Of a stretch of DNA of 64,000 nt, positions 35,500-43,685 are shown one piece after another. Within the stretch, counting starts at the first letter, position 1, and each line of letters starts with the position of its first letter. Made by a program: the position numbers and the translations under genes. Under the pieces are notes generated by a model. The model was given only the letters and a program-made list of their open reading frames with translations, was not told the DNA's origin and did not search any database. The DNA comes from Acidimicrobiia bacterium (lineage in GTDB: Bacteria > Actinomycetota > Acidimicrobiia > Acidimicrobiales > Poriferisodalaceae), in assembly GCA_012960315.1 (NCBI GenBank), contig DUBN01000059.1, forward strand, positions 1 to 64,000, given 5' to 3'.

Positions 35500-36245
35500 T
35501 ATGTAAGGTCCTTAACTGTTCGCGAGTTTGTTGGCGTTAGCGGTTCACACCGCTCACCTTCGCGTTCGATCCATTGGTGAGTGCGCCTGGCGACTCCAAG
35601 TTCGGCACCTGGCGCTAATATTTCTACGAGTTCGCTCGGTCGAATGACTCGTGGTTTTGCTGCGAGCTCAGCCACAACCATTGGACCGAGTTCTGATGTG
35701 CCATCTATTCGAAGGTCGTGCACACCGCCACGAATATTTTCGCGCAGCGTCTCATTTTTCTTTTTTCGTTCGGCTTCTATCGTCGAGCTTTCCAGAGCAG
35801 CAGCGATGGCCTTTTCAACGCAGTCGGTTTCAGCGCCCCGCATATCGAAACGCCAGGTACAGCTGACAACTGATTCTTGCAACGATGGGCCACCTTTGGG
35901 CTCAAGTACAAGCGCCATGACTTCAAAACCTTTTGGCAAAGCTTCGTTCAGAGTCATTCGTAATTGTTCGGTGCTGTAGGTATTTCCTTCACCCCACCCT
36001 GTGCATACAACATCACCGTCGACAATCGATTTGGGGTCTAGGGGTATGTCTAGGTACTCGGCGTCAGACTCGTAGCAAGTCGGAAGGGCCAAACCAAAAC
36101 TCAAACGAACGCGCGGGGAGAACCCTTCGCTGTAGGTAACCGGGACACCGCTACGTCGTAAAGCCCGCTCGATAATCCGGGCTACATCGCGATGACCTAC
36201 GAAGCGAACCTTTCCAATTTTGGAAAATCTGACTCTTAGTCGCAC
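35499..36245 (-). CDS. DUF2344 (TIGR03936-type) radical SAM-associated protein
   Basis: A 248-residue protein: RLRVRFSKIGKVRFVGHRDVARIIERALRRSGVPVTYSEGFSPRVRLSFGLALPTCYESDAEYLDI. It is the usual partner of the B12-type radical SAM protein encoded just upstream and is fused to it in some bacteria. The role is unknown; an RNA-modification link has been suggested from its neighbours. GTG at 36245 is chosen because it begins the conserved domain and follows GGGGGA; a GTG at 36299 adds 18 unlike residues. A hairpin covers the ribosome site. Confidence 0.82.
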   Translation of the reverse strand: MRLRVRFSKIGKVRFVGHRDVARIIERALRRSGVPVTYSEGFSPRVRLSFGLALPTCYESDAEYLDIPLDPKSIVDGDVVCTGWGEGNTYSTEQLRMTLNEALPKGFEVMALVLEPKGGPSLQESVVSCTWRFDMRGAETDCVEKAIAAALESSTIEAERKKKNETLRENIRGGVHDLRIDGTSELGPMVVAELAAKPRVIRPSELVEILAPGAELGVARRTHQWIEREGERCEPLTPTNSRTVKDLT

Positions 36246-36253
36246 CGGCGTCC

Positions 36254-36271
36254 CCCACCCGTTGGGGTGGG
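36254..36271 (-). promoter_or_regulatory. Hairpin over the ribosome-binding site of the DUF2344 gene
   Basis: On the minus strand CCCACCC-CAAC-GGGTGGG forms a 7-bp GC stem, and its 3' arm runs into the GGGGGA Shine-Dalgarno sequence of the GTG at 36245. It lies in the 58-bp gap after the radical SAM stop. It could limit translation of the second gene, or act as an attenuator. Confidence 0.4.
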
Positions 36272-36303
36272 AGCGACACGTTGACCATCGGAGACGCACG
36301 ACA

Positions 36304-38259
36304 TTATGTGCCTCCTATGCTCGCCCTTGGGCGGAGCTCAACTGGCACTAGATGCCCAGTTGTTAGGTCCTGGCCGGTGCCCTGGCTGCCTCCGTTAGGA
36401 GGAGCGGGCGACGCAACCACGTGTTCGATCCCATATTCAGTGCAGGCCCCGCAGTCGTAACAAGGGGTCCAGCGGCAATCTTCGAGGCCGTAACCAGCCA
36501 ACGCGTCTTGCCAGTCCTGCCATAAAAAATCTTTATGAAGTCCCGCGTGTATGTGATCCCACGGGAGAACTTCGTTTTCTTCTCGATGTCGGTGCACGTA
36601 CCAGTCCAGCGAAAGGCCTGATGCGTTCATCGCTTCTTGCCACAAGCTCAGGTCGAAGTGTTCACTCCACTCTTGGAAGACTCCGCCTCGTCGCCATACA
36701 TGTTCGATGACGCGACCTATCCGACGATCACCTCTGCTGGTGATGCCTTCAGCTGTAGTTGCGTCTGGGGCATGCCATTTGAGTTGAATTCTTTTGTTAC
36801 GGCGAACCTTGTTACGCACTAAGTCAACTTTGCGTTGTAGCTCCTCAGGTTCATTTTGACCGAACCATTGGAAAGGTGTGTGTGGCTTTGGAACAAATCC
36901 ACCAAGCGAAACCGTAACCGACGCTTTCTTGGTGTACTCCGCTCCGATCTCGACACAGTTCTGCGCTAAATCGGCGATACCGAGTGTGTCGTCGTCCATT
37001 TCCGAAGGGAGCCCGGTGAGGAAGTAAAGCTTCATGCGATGCCACCCCTGACTGTAAGCGGAACGCACTGCGCCATAGAGGTCGTCTTCGGTAATCAACT
37101 TGTTGATGATCTGCCGCATTCTCCAAGAACCAGCTTCAGGGGCGAACGTTAAGCCGGTTCTACGGGCGCGTGAAACTTGCGCTGCAACACCCACGGTAAA
37201 GGCGTCGACTCTCAGGCTCGGCAAAGCGATGCTTACCCGTCCACAGGTGCCTGGTTCATCGATGGTGTCGGCGACTACCTGTTCGATGCCGCTGAAGTCA
37301 GCTGTAGATAGCGAGGTAAGACTTACCTCGTCATACCCAGTTCGCTCTAATCCTTTTGACACCATTTCTCGTATTTGGCTGGCTGGGCGCTCGCGAACGG
37401 GCCGTGTAATCATTCCGGCCTGACAGAATCGGCATCCTCGGGTGCAACCCCGAAATACTTCTACATTCAGTCGGTCGTGGACCACTTCGGTGAGGGGAAC
37501 TAACTGATTACGCGGGTAGGGCCAGTCTGCGAGATCGGCGACTGTGCGTTTTTGGATCGTGGGTGGGATGTCGGAGTGGCGAGGTTCGACGCTGACTAGT
37601 TTCGGTCCGTCGTAGACAACGTTGTACATGGAGGGCACATACACACCCGGTATCCGTGCCATGGCATGTAGAACCGTATCGCGACTGCCAGATGGCTTGC
37701 CGCTTTGTCGCCATTCTCCTACGACGTCGGTAATTTCGGCTATGACTTCTTCCCCATCGCCCATGACGAAAAAATCGATGAAATCGGCGAGCGGTTCCGG
37801 GTTATAGGCGCAGTGACCTCCGGCCCCGATAAGCGAATCGGAATCGTCGCGTTCGGAGGCGCGTACACGTAGTCCCGCGAGGTCGATGCAGTTAAGAACA
37901 TTGGTGTAGACGAGTTCTGCAGACAGATTAAAAGCGATGATGTCGAACTCTGCTGCAGGTCGGTGGGTGTCGACTGAAAAGAGCGGTAGCCGGGCGCGTC
38001 GCATCTCTGCTTCTAAGTCGGTCCAGGGCGCGTAGGAGCGTTCTGCGAAGGCATCTGGCCGCTCGTTCAGGATTTCGTACAGAATCTGTAGCCCCTGGTT
38101 GGGCAACCCAATTTCGTAGGTGTCAGGGTAGGTGAGAAGCCACGAGGTGGCTTCGGGCTTGTAAATGTTGGTACGGGCTCCGTCCTCGCAGCCGATGTAG
38201 CGGGCGGGCTTTTCCACCCGAGGGAGGAGCGGCTCGAGCCGAGGCCACAGCGAGGTCAT
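36304..38259 (-). CDS. B12-binding-domain radical SAM protein (TIGR03960-like)
   Basis: A 651-residue protein. The N-terminal part (YPDTYEIGLPNQGLQILYEILNERPDAFAERSYAPW, then FDIIAFNLSAELVYTNVLNCIDLAG) resembles a cobalamin-binding Rossmann domain without a clear DxHxxG. The radical SAM core has CTRGCRFCQAG, and FAPEAGSWRMRQIINK plus MKLYFLTGLP follow. The C-terminus has a cysteine cluster (CRWTPCYDCGACTEYG) likely to hold a second metal site. ATG at 38259 (MTSLWPRLEPLLPRVEKPARYIG) is the family start; the open frame reaches 38451. Activity unknown. Confidence 0.87.
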   Translation of the reverse strand: MTSLWPRLEPLLPRVEKPARYIGCEDGARTNIYKPEATSWLLTYPDTYEIGLPNQGLQILYEILNERPDAFAERSYAPWTDLEAEMRRARLPLFSVDTHRPAAEFDIIAFNLSAELVYTNVLNCIDLAGLRVRASERDDSDSLIGAGGHCAYNPEPLADFIDFFVMGDGEEVIAEITDVVGEWRQSGKPSGSRDTVLHAMARIPGVYVPSMYNVVYDGPKLVSVEPRHSDIPPTIQKRTVADLADWPYPRNQLVPLTEVVHDRLNVEVFRGCTRGCRFCQAGMITRPVRERPASQIREMVSKGLERTGYDEVSLTSLSTADFSGIEQVVADTIDEPGTCGRVSIALPSLRVDAFTVGVAAQVSRARRTGLTFAPEAGSWRMRQIINKLITEDDLYGAVRSAYSQGWHRMKLYFLTGLPSEMDDDTLGIADLAQNCVEIGAEYTKKASVTVSLGGFVPKPHTPFQWFGQNEPEELQRKVDLVRNKVRRNKRIQLKWHAPDATTAEGITSRGDRRIGRVIEHVWRRGGVFQEWSEHFDLSLWQEAMNASGLSLDWYVHRHREENEVLPWDHIHAGLHKDFLWQDWQDALAGYGLEDCRWTPCYDCGACTEYGIEHVVASPAPPNGGSQGTGQDLTTGHLVPVELRPRASIGGT

Positions 38260-38304
38260 TTGCCTCGCAATGCTACAGCGCGGTAGGTCTAAAACAAATG
38301 ACTG

Positions 38305-38338
38305 GTCCCTTTCGCGTGGGACAAACCACGAAAGGGAC
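38305..38338. promoter_or_regulatory. Strong hairpin in the islet
   Basis: GTCCCTTTCG pairs with CGAAAGGGAC, and TGG with CCA inside, around GACAAA with a 2-nt bulge. On the minus strand it is followed after about 10 nt by TTTGTTTTAG, so it may terminate minus-strand transcripts before the radical SAM operon. On the plus strand it sits 13 bp before a possible GTG start of the orphan membrane protein. Confidence 0.55.
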
Positions 38339-38351
38339 CCAGTATCTAACG

Positions 38352-38660
38352 GTGAAGACCAACGCAAGCATCTACATAAGACAAAGCTCCGACGACGGAA
38401 CGTTGATCTCGGACGGCCAACTCCGCGAGCTAGACGGCATCGGCTATGCAATGAGCCTCAGCCAAATTCGCAGGACAGTAAAGTTCGTTGATAACGGCGG
38501 CGACGATGAAGAGCGGTGCGCCTGCAGCAAAAGATTCGGTACCGTCAAGGCCGTGGGATATTGGAAAACCGTGGCCGCCGCCTCAGCGAAGGCATTAGAC
38601 ACCGTGATTTGGGTCGTGTGCATCGGAATTGTTGTCGGTGTGATCATCGTCGTCCTGTAA
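38352..38660 (+). CDS. Orphan small membrane protein
   Basis: A 102-residue protein from GTG 38352, or 120 from ATG 38298, which would put the hairpin inside the gene; neither has a clear ribosome site. It begins with a short soluble part (NASIYIRQSSDDGTLISDG...), has a CAC motif (EERCACSKRFGTV) and ends in one C-terminal hydrophobic helix (TVIWVVCIGIVVGVIIVVL), like a tail-anchored protein. Codons favour C/G at the third position and AGC for serine, unlike the flanking core genes. I recognise no family. Good codon structure argues that it is real; its stop lies in the first 37-bp repeat. Confidence 0.5.
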   Translation: MKTNASIYIRQSSDDGTLISDGQLRELDGIGYAMSLSQIRRTVKFVDNGGDDEERCACSKRFGTVKAVGYWKTVAAASAKALDTVIWVVCIGIVVGVIIVVL

Positions 38661-38694
38661 CGACAAAAGACCGCTCCGAAGGGCTGCCGTTGTC
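38658..38694 (+). repeat. 37-bp direct repeat, copy 1
   Basis: Begins with the TAA stop of the orphan membrane protein and matches 39106-39142 at 34 of 37 positions in the same orientation. Ends GACAA and TTGTC can pair, so it may fold. About 15 bp further on, both copies share a T-rich stretch with TTCTG and GTTAT. Confidence 0.85.
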
Positions 38695-38735
38695 AGGTTG
38701 ATTCTGTTATGCGTCGGTGAGCTTGGCCTTGGGAG

Positions 38736-39011
38736 TCAGTTCGCAGACTTGATGCCGGCGAGCACTCGGGCGCCGAGTTGTGTCGTGCGTTCGGTGTGCA
38801 CGGTGCCTGCCGGCACATCGCACGTCTGGCCGACCAGGAACGTTTCGCTACCGTCCTCGCGTACGAGGATGAACTCGCCCTCAAGCACCATGAGCGACGC
38901 CGAGAACTCGTGGGTGTGAGGTTCACCGTCGCTACCCGGTGGGTACTTGTTTTCACGGATCTCTTCGTACCCCTGCTCAGCTAGCAGTTTGCGGAACTCG
39001 TCCTCGGTCAT
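38736..39011 (-). CDS. Cupin-domain protein
   Basis: A 91-residue single cupin. Motif 1: GEPHTHEFSASLMVLEGEF with two His as metal ligands; motif 2: CDVPAGTVHTERT with the third His. Such small cupins bind a metal and often act as sensors or small isomerases or dioxygenases; nothing here tells which. The ATG at 39011 is preceded by GGAAGGA. It lies between the two 37-bp repeats, and its codons are GC-ending like those of the orphan membrane gene. Confidence 0.8.
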   Translation of the reverse strand: MTEDEFRKLLAEQGYEEIRENKYPPGSDGEPHTHEFSASLMVLEGEFILVREDGSETFLVGQTCDVPAGTVHTERTTQLGARVLAGIKSAN

Positions 39012-39366
39012 CACATTCCTTCCTTTAGGGCTCGCAGAGAGGATCTCATATCTCTGCGGTGTGGTGGGCCGTGATCGTGGTGTGCGTCACTGGGGTTCAC
39101 GAATATAACGACAAAAGACCGCTCTGAATGGCAGCCGTTGTCTGAATTCTGTTTGTTATTCAGCTTCGAGGAGGATGCGCTCGCCAGGGCATTCTTCAGC
39201 CGATACGATTACTGCGATAACCAGTTAGGCATGGGCGTTAAAGCTCGGGCGCAGACTCGCGCACCCACCTTTCATGGTCTCACCGAATGTTTAAGCGGGG
39301 GTCCTGGCGCGGTCTGTTTCGTTGGAACCCAGGCGCTACGGATCTCCCGACAAGGCGGAACAATCT
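39012..39366. other. 355-bp intergenic region of the islet
   Basis: It holds repeat copy 2 and the upstream region of the cupin gene. A plus-strand frame from 39138 has no ribosome site, no recognisable domain and overlaps the ABM gene, so I do not call it. The 50 bp before copy 2 read as a short hydrophobic peptide (VWWAVIVVCV) and might be a decayed end of a gene like the orphan membrane protein; this is speculative. Confidence 0.5.
39106..39142 (+). repeat. 37-bp direct repeat, copy 2
   Basis: Same orientation as copy 1, 34 of 37 identical. The two copies flank the cupin gene, 448 bp apart start to start. No inverted termini or transposase are visible around them. Confidence 0.85.
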
Positions 39367-39735
39367 TTAGCGGACGAACCCATCAATGAAATCAAAGTAC
39401 TCAATCTCAAAGCCTGCTTCGGTGGCCCAATTCTTGAAGTCCTCTGATGCTGGCCCGAAAACGCAAAGTCGCCCACCATCTGTTCGCTCAAGCACCTGGC
39501 CAACGAACTGCCCGCCGGCGAATCTGTCCCCATGAAAAAGACAGTTTTTTGAATCGACGAATGTCTCTAAGAAAGTGAAACGGGTTTCGCCCTCATTCAT
39601 GTAGACGTTGTACCTGAGAGTGCCTGGTTCACCTTCATCGTTAAACGCAACCATTTCGTTGGCGATCTCACGCAGCTCCGCCGCCTTACCAGGAATAATG
39701 TTCAGTTCGTAGGTGATTTGGATCTGCCCGCTCAT
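39367..39735 (-). CDS. Antibiotic biosynthesis monooxygenase (ABM) domain protein
   Basis: A 122-residue protein of the dimeric alpha/beta-barrel ABM type: ITYELNIIPGKAAELREIANEMVAFNDEGEPGTLRYNVYMNEGETRFTFLETFVDSKNCLFHG. Relatives are quinol monooxygenases or small heme-free oxygenases; the true substrate is unknown. ATG at 39735 with AGAGG upstream; an in-frame ATG at 39753 is an alternative. It lies between the islet and the rodA end of the elongation operon. Confidence 0.75.
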   Translation of the reverse strand: MSGQIQITYELNIIPGKAAELREIANEMVAFNDEGEPGTLRYNVYMNEGETRFTFLETFVDSKNCLFHGDRFAGGQFVGQVLERTDGGRLCVFGPASEDFKNWATEAGFEIEYFDFIDGFVR

Positions 39736-39839
39736 GTGCCCGCCTCTGTTCATGTTGCGAAGCTAGTTATTCATCGAATTATTGTCCGCAGATCTGGAGA
39801 CCCGCAAGGAGCGGTCGACACTTCGGGTGACAAGCGCCA

Positions 39840-39854
39840 AGTGAGCGCCTCACT
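39840..39854 (+). terminator. Possible terminator facing the rodA operon
   Basis: AGTGAG-CGC-CTCACT followed on the plus strand by CTTTATTTTCT. No plus-strand gene precedes it closely, so it may stop antisense transcripts or serve as a weak minus-strand terminator for rodA. Confidence 0.35.
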
Positions 39855-39889
39855 CTTTATTTTCTGAGTATGCGCCCTGTTGCTTGACG

Positions 39890-41041
39890 TTACGTCAAGT
39901 GGCGGCGGGCGCTGACGTTGATGACGAGTCCGATAAGCCCAAAGGCTACGACTGTCGATGAACCCCCATGGCTAAGAAAAGGAAGTGGGATTCCGGTAAT
40001 TGGCATGATGCCCATGGTCATGCCGATGTTTTGGAATATTTGAAATGTCAGCATGGATAAGGCTCCCACACAGGCGAACGCGCCGAACAGATCGTTAGAG
40101 GCTCGAGCGATGAACCAGATTCGCGCAAGCATGTAGGCGTAGAGCAACAAGAGCAGGCTCACCCCAACAAAACCGAACTCCTCGCCGAGAGCTGTGAAAA
40201 TGAAGTCCGTTTCTTGTTCGGGGACCAGATTGAGGTTGGTTTGGGTGCCTTGTAACCACCCTTGGCCTCTGAGGCCGCCGGCCCCTATGGCAATTTGGGA
40301 TTGGTTGATGTTGTACGACGCTCCCAGAAGGTCAAAGCCGGGATCCAGGAAAGCGGTGAGTCGCTGTTCTTGTGTCTGTCGAAGAAGCGCCGGTCCGCCG
40401 AGATTGTCGCTGTTGAACATGGCGACCACGACAACTACTCCAATCAGTGATGTCACAAATATGTGTTTGAGTTGGGCTCCGGCAACAAGCAAAACACCCA
40501 TACCGATCGCGACGAAGACCAGCATGGTTCCGAGATCTGGCTGGAGGTAGATAAGCCCTAACGGGACCGCGAGCATCAAATAGGCGTTGGAGAGGGTGAC
40601 CAATCGAAGATGACCTCCCTGATTGGCCACGAAGGCCGCAAGCGCGACTATTACTGCGACTTTGGCGAATTCCGCGGGCTGAATCTGGAAGGTTTGACCT
40701 GGTAGTTCATACCAAGCTCTAGCCCCGTTGCGTTCCACTCCAAAGAACAGCACCCCAACTAGAGCGAGCATGACAACTAAGTAGGCGGAATTCGCGAAGT
40801 CTCTGTAGAGGCGATAGTCAAGGAATGCCGCCGCGAGCATCACCACTATTCCGATGACGACGAAAAGAACTTGGCGTTTAGCAAAAGTTGCTGGGTCTTG
40901 ACCATTGAACTCGAGTATGCGCCAAGTAGAGGAATAGTTGAGTGCTACCCCTATTGCAGATAACACGACCGCTACCAGTCCTAGCGAGTAATCGGCGTAG
41001 CGGAGAGGTGAACGCAGTTCTTTTCGGAGCGGCAGATTCAT
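39890..41041 (-). CDS. rodA: Rod shape-determining protein RodA
   Basis: A 383-residue SEDS peptidoglycan glycosyltransferase with about ten membrane spans. Family features: KRQVLFVVIGIVVMLAAAFLDYRLY, FQIQPAEFAKVAVIVALAAF, YLQPDLGTMLVFVAIGMGVLLVAG, QEQRLTAFLDP, and the C-terminal GMTMGIMPITGIPLPFLSHGGSS with conserved Pro and Ser. The ATG overlaps the PBP2 stop (TAATG). It works with PBP2 (mrdA) in side-wall elongation. Confidence 0.94.
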   Translation of the reverse strand: MNLPLRKELRSPLRYADYSLGLVAVVLSAIGVALNYSSTWRILEFNGQDPATFAKRQVLFVVIGIVVMLAAAFLDYRLYRDFANSAYLVVMLALVGVLFFGVERNGARAWYELPGQTFQIQPAEFAKVAVIVALAAFVANQGGHLRLVTLSNAYLMLAVPLGLIYLQPDLGTMLVFVAIGMGVLLVAGAQLKHIFVTSLIGVVVVVAMFNSDNLGGPALLRQTQEQRLTAFLDPGFDLLGASYNINQSQIAIGAGGLRGQGWLQGTQTNLNLVPEQETDFIFTALGEEFGFVGVSLLLLLYAYMLARIWFIARASNDLFGAFACVGALSMLTFQIFQNIGMTMGIMPITGIPLPFLSHGGSSTVVAFGLIGLVINVSARRHLT

Positions 41042-43170
41042 TAGTCGCGTTCCTCAACGTCGGGGATTCCGTCCCCATCTACGTCTTCGGGAGTATTTGC
41101 TCGGGGAACCTCAATTCCCCACGGGCACCCTTCTGGTACGTAGCCAATAAATGCTTTATGTCCTCGCAGTGCTTCAGGGATCTCAGGGCATTCGGGCTGT
41201 GGCGGAATGAAGGCAACCTGTGGGTCTGGCCATCGTTGTTCGTAAGCACGTAACGCTTCGAAAATTCGTCGAGCAACAGGTGCCGCGGCTTCGCCACCGA
41301 ACCCCGCTTCTTCCATCACTACGGCGACAACGTAACGGGGGTCATGTTGCGGAGCCCAGGCGATGAACACCGCTGAGTCTTCTTTTTTACGTTGCAAAAC
41401 TGGGTTCCGTCCTTCAGCTTGGGCGGTTCCTGTTTTTCCTGCCACTGCATAGCCGCTGCTGTCGTAGCCGTCGAAGGCACGCCACGCGGTTCCTCGCCGG
41501 CTCTTACTTGCCACTCCGTGCAAGCCTTCTCGCACAACTCCTGATCCCTCTGGGAACTCCACGATGCGTTGGATGCGGGGGTTGAATTCGATGACCGACT
41601 CCCCGAACTGCTCGGCCGAGCGAGACACGACTCGCTCGACGATGTTAGGACTGAACAACGTTCCGCCGTTGGCGAAGGTGGCGTACGCGTTGGCCAGTTG
41701 CACCGGTGTGGCTGAAACGAAACCTTGCCCAATTCCTGTGTTGATGTTGTCACCTGGCAGCCACTGAGAAGATTCGCCGTAGGGGTTGTATGCCTCAGGA
41801 TTAGCTTCGAAAAGGCGTCGTTTCAGATCTTCGTCGCCAATCCGACCGCTCTTTTCGAAGGGCAACTGCACTCCGGACTGGCTTGCAAATCCCAGAAGCC
41901 GCGCCATGTCTTGTATGGCCCACTGTTCTTCCCCTCTGATCCAATAGAGATCGTGTGCAACCTTGTAGAAGTAAGCATCACTTGAGCGGGTGATCGCTGA
42001 GGACAGGTCGACAACCCCCAACGGCGCTTTGTCTGCGTTGTAGAACGTGCAACGACCAGTGCAACCATATTTGTCAGGAATTTTGAAATAGCCGATGTCG
42101 TAGTACGCCGCGCGAGGAGATATCAGTCGAGCCTCGAGACCCGCTAGGGCTGTAATGAGTTTGAATACTGACCCCGGGGAGTATTGCCCTTGAATTGCCC
42201 TGTTATTGAGCGCGCCAGGCGCATATGGGTTCTCGAATACTGATTGGTACTCAGCAGTCGTAAGACCTCCCACCAACCAGTTGGGGTCGAAAGTGGGATG
42301 GGATGCCATAGCTAGTACGTCACCGTTGCGCAAGTCCATCACTACCGCTGCGCCACCAATTGAGGGATAAAAAAACCCGCTATCTTCGCTCACGGTTTTT
42401 CGAGCAGCTATCAGGCCCTGCCGGAGATACGACTCGGTCGCAGCTTGAAGATCTGCGTCGATGGAAACGAAGATATCTGCTCCCGGTTCGGCGGGAACTT
42501 CGCTGATGACTCGATGTACCCGGCCCGTGCCGTCAACTTCTAGTTCGGTACGGCCCGGTTTGCCGTGAAGATCGTCTTCGAAGATTTGTTCAATACCTGA
42601 CTTACCCACCCGTTCAGATGGAAGGTACCCAACTTTCAAAAGTCTTTCTTGTTGTCCTGGTGACATCGCCCCCACGTATCCCACGACATGGGCGCCGATT
42701 TCGTGCTGCGGGTAGGTGCGGCTCATCGCCCACTTTGCTTCAACTCCGGGCAGGGATTTCTCTGCCACCCGTAATAGGCCATATTCATCGAGTCCAGAAG
42801 CGACGACTTTTTCGGCAAGCGGATGGGTTTGCTTGTCGTCAAGACGCGAAGCCAACACCAACGCGGGGATATCAAGTAGTTGTGATAATTGCTCGAGTAC
42901 GTAGTCGATTTGGCCTGGGGCGTATCTGGATCTGTCTACGGCGACGATGCCGGTACGAATATTGTCAGCGAGGACCACTCCGTGACGATCAAGGATGCGG
43001 CCCCGCGTGGGTTGAGTCACGATAATTTCAACATGGTTGCGGACGGCTTGATCTGAGAACTCTTCAGCCACAAGCACTTGCAGGTACCAGGCCCGGGTAA
43101 CCAATGCCGCGAAAAGAGCGATGATGAGAACGCCGAGAAATGCCAGCCTTCGACTCAGGTTTTCGTTCAT
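41041..43170 (-). CDS. mrdA: Penicillin-binding protein 2 (elongation transpeptidase)
   Basis: A 709-residue class B PBP. One N-terminal membrane anchor (LAFLGVLIIALFAALVTRAWYL), a dimerisation part with RGRILDRHGVVLADN, and a transpeptidase domain with SxxK Ser334-Val-Phe-Lys337, the second motif Ser396-Ser-Asp398 (Asp as in Escherichia coli PBP2) and KTGTAQ. YGCTGRC may be a metal or disulfide site. The C-terminus extends past the domain with Pro-rich sequence and ends in DVDGDGIPDVEERD, a calcium-binding-loop-like motif on the outer face. It overlaps mreD by ATGA. Confidence 0.94.
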   Translation of the reverse strand: MNENLSRRLAFLGVLIIALFAALVTRAWYLQVLVAEEFSDQAVRNHVEIIVTQPTRGRILDRHGVVLADNIRTGIVAVDRSRYAPGQIDYVLEQLSQLLDIPALVLASRLDDKQTHPLAEKVVASGLDEYGLLRVAEKSLPGVEAKWAMSRTYPQHEIGAHVVGYVGAMSPGQQERLLKVGYLPSERVGKSGIEQIFEDDLHGKPGRTELEVDGTGRVHRVISEVPAEPGADIFVSIDADLQAATESYLRQGLIAARKTVSEDSGFFYPSIGGAAVVMDLRNGDVLAMASHPTFDPNWLVGGLTTAEYQSVFENPYAPGALNNRAIQGQYSPGSVFKLITALAGLEARLISPRAAYYDIGYFKIPDKYGCTGRCTFYNADKAPLGVVDLSSAITRSSDAYFYKVAHDLYWIRGEEQWAIQDMARLLGFASQSGVQLPFEKSGRIGDEDLKRRLFEANPEAYNPYGESSQWLPGDNINTGIGQGFVSATPVQLANAYATFANGGTLFSPNIVERVVSRSAEQFGESVIEFNPRIQRIVEFPEGSGVVREGLHGVASKSRRGTAWRAFDGYDSSGYAVAGKTGTAQAEGRNPVLQRKKEDSAVFIAWAPQHDPRYVVAVVMEEAGFGGEAAAPVARRIFEALRAYEQRWPDPQVAFIPPQPECPEIPEALRGHKAFIGYVPEGCPWGIEVPRANTPEDVDGDGIPDVEERD

Positions 43171-43685
43171 CGGTCAGAAGTGATTGGTGAAGATCTCAGA
43201 GCAAGCGACCAACGAACGAGGGGACTCAGCAAAGCGGCTATTGGGATGGCAGCTACTGCAGTCACTAGAGCTATATCCCCAAGTTCTCGTCGACTGACAT
43301 ATTCAAGGCCGATAAGAACACCGAAACTGGCGAATAGTGCGGTCGCTGTAGCCCCAAGCAAAGCGACCGTTAAGGCGCGTGTGATCACACTCCATTCAGC
43401 GACGTGAGCAGATGCCGAACCCGCGGCGAAGCCAATGAGCGAGAACGTCAGAGCAGTCATTCCAAATGGTGTTTCCAAAGCCAGGTCAATCATCAGTCCG
43501 ACCATAAATCCTGTCAACGAGCCATTTTGTGGAGTGAGGTGTAAGCCCACTAACACAACCAATATCAGCGGCAAATCGATGACATAGCCGCCGAGTCGAA
43601 AATGCGGCACGACCGATACCTGCAAAATAAAGACGGTCGCGAAAACCGCTCCGAGCCGCAATGTGATTATCGCCCCCAAATTCAT
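43167..43685 (-). CDS. mreD: Rod shape-determining protein MreD
   Basis: A 172-residue membrane protein with about five hydrophobic spans (AVFATVFILQVSVVPHF, IDLPLILVVLVGLHL, TALTFSLIGFAAGSASAHVA...). MreD is poorly conserved, so the call relies on size, topology and position. Overlaps at both ends (ATGA with mreC and with mrdA) show a single translational unit. It couples MreB and MreC to the wall machinery. Confidence 0.87.
   Translation of the reverse strand: MNLGAIITLRLGAVFATVFILQVSVVPHFRLGGYVIDLPLILVVLVGLHLTPQNGSLTGFMVGLMIDLALETPFGMTALTFSLIGFAAGSASAHVAEWSVITRALTVALLGATATALFASFGVLIGLEYVSRRELGDIALVTAVAAIPIAALLSPLVRWSLALRSSPITSDR

Noticed and set aside
39138-39389. Plus-strand frame in the islet
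   Set aside because: No ribosome site or domain, and it runs into the ABM gene on the other strand.
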